From Chitinophagales bacterium (GTDB lineage Bacteria; Bacteroidota; Bacteroidia; Chitinophagales; Chitinophagaceae): a DNA stretch of 64,000 nt. Location: the NCBI GenBank assembly GCA_017303395.1, contig JAFLBN010000003.1:186001-250000 (forward strand). Reading direction: 5' to 3'. The notes beneath the pieces are model-generated. The model was given only the letters and a program-made list of their open reading frames with translations. It had not been told where the DNA came from and searched no databases. The translations under genes were made by a program, and so were the position numbers. Of this stretch, positions 63,164 through 64,000 are shown in pieces; the stretch's first letter is position 1, and each line of letters starts with the position of its first letter.

Positions 63164-64000
63164 TTAGTGATTTACCACTACATCTTTATTAATACCAAAT
63201 GCTGTGGCTATCTGGTCGCGAACATTGTCTATATCAGCATTCGTCAAAGACCAGAAACCATTTGCTTTGTTTGATAATATACCTAATAATTCATCAGACT
63301 TACTCTTACCAATCTTAGCATTATACGCAAACCTTAATGAGTATATAAAACCGTAACCTTCAGACAATGAGTGGAACTTTGCACCGTCTGTAGTAGCTGT
63401 CTTTGTTTTGTTCAGGTAGCTTACAGCTATGATTGCAATAGCTTTCTCCAAAGATGTACGAACATATGCTATCTGTGCATCGCGTGTTGTCAGGTCTTTA
63501 TTTACAATGGCAGCACGGCCTTTCAGTAATGCCATATATATATCAGCAGCATTTTCACCACCAACTGAAGTACTAACCTGACGAACATAGCTACCCAGAT
63601 AAGTTTCTAACCACTTAGTCGCATCTGCAGGGTCTTTTTTAGGGTACATTTCATTAGCAGTCAGGTAACCATACGCTTCATCCCAATGATGTTCCAACGC
63701 AGTATAGTTTTTACCACTTACGATTGTATTATTATCAGCAGCCTGCTTTTCAGTACCCATGTATATGTTGCTTATCTGGTCGAGCATCATTGCACCTATC
63801 AAGCCTTTTTGTACAAACTGGCCATATTCAAAACCTTTCTCATTTACCAGATACTTACCATCCAGCACACCTGCTTTACCTTGTTCTGCGGTTTGTGCAA
63901 ATGAGTTGTTTGCTGCTTCCAGTTGTGTAAAATATCCGTAAAAACGCTGACGTTCTGCATCAGCATCTACAGTAGCGAAAGACTGTGCTGTTTTTGAAAC
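63164..64000 (-). CDS. DUF4856 protein, N-terminus beyond window
   Basis: Open frame to the window end (279 codons visible). The DUF4856 pattern is seen: RFYGYFTQLEAANNSFAQTA, GFEYGQFVQKGLIGAMMLDQI, ALEHHWDEAYGYL and KFHSLSEGYGFIYSLRF. The family is secreted, helical and tied to imelysin/TonB iron loci. It is the first visible gene of the operon; the signal peptide would lie outside. Confidence 0.87.
   Translation of the reverse strand, partial: VSKTAQSFATVDADAERQRFYGYFTQLEAANNSFAQTAEQGKAGVLDGKYLVNEKGFEYGQFVQKGLIGAMMLDQISNIYMGTEKQAADNNTIVSGKNYTALEHHWDEAYGYLTANEMYPKKDPADATKWLETYLGSYVRQVSTSVGGENAADIYMALLKGRAAIVNKDLTTRDAQIAYVRTSLEKAIAIIAVSYLNKTKTATTDGAKFHSLSEGYGFIYSLRFAYNAKIGKSKSDELLGILSNKANGFWSLTNADIDNVRDQIATAFGINKDVVVNH

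Overview
The window looks like a chromosome segment of a Bacteroidota bacterium, probably near Chitinophagaceae (inference from gene content). Supporting families include a TonB-dependent receptor with imelysin, HTTM and DUF4856 partners, LytS/LytTR signalling, DUF4248, DUF6544-like, DUF7009, HYC_CC_PP and SHOCT proteins. Several starts fit TTG or GTG, and strong Shine-Dalgarno sites are rare.

Positions 1-25.2 kb are the right end of an integrated element. Nearly all of 1-20.75 kb is on the minus strand and forms a copper/silver-type metal-resistance island. Read in transcription order it has an HMA-AraC regulator, a DUF4136 lipoprotein, a stress/nucleotide module (SHOCT, SRPBCC, metallo-beta-lactamase/beta-CASP hydrolase, AMP-phosphorylase-like enzyme, PRPP-synthetase-like enzyme), then an ArsR regulator followed by a CusA pump split into two reading frames, a TolC-like channel, two CusB-like adaptors, an MgtC/DUF4010 protein, two small membrane proteins, a P2-type ATPase and a CPH-type CopB ATPase cut by the window start. 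Between 20.0 and 22.1 kb three genes are decayed by in-frame stops: a heavy-metal-binding lipoprotein, an HU-family protein and an excisionase-like HTH protein. Two divergent DUF4248 genes, two small ORFs and a large serine recombinase close the element. The recombinase frame runs antisense through a tRNA-Leu(GAG) gene, which marks the probable attachment site.

From 25.2 kb onward the content is chromosomal: a histidine kinase, a glycosyltransferase, a LiaF-like protein, a LytS/LytTR pair, a ColD-type sugar dehydratase, an M16 peptidase, a PapD-like chaperone opposite two secreted proteins, a DODA-type dioxygenase, a TPR membrane protein, and an MbnP/MbnH-like copper locus with a second convergent di-heme peroxidase.

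From 46.9 to 56.2 kb there is a molybdenum-enzyme region: membrane protein, NTPase and MobA, then FdhD, DUF7009 and an FdhF/YdeP-type oxidoreductase. It is interrupted at 49.3-52.65 kb by an AT-rich gene for an ApeA-like HEPN protein (candidate anti-phage factor). That gene sits in a dense field of hairpins whose arms are built from 8-9 bp units, including a 102/110-bp direct repeat whose copies differ by exactly one 8-bp unit. This segment is the most unusual part of the window.

From 56.2 to 64 kb come an HtrB-like acyltransferase and a fatty-acid desaturase that overlap by one base, then a minus-strand iron-acquisition-type operon (DUF4856, imelysin-like, HTTM, TonB receptor) that runs off the window end.
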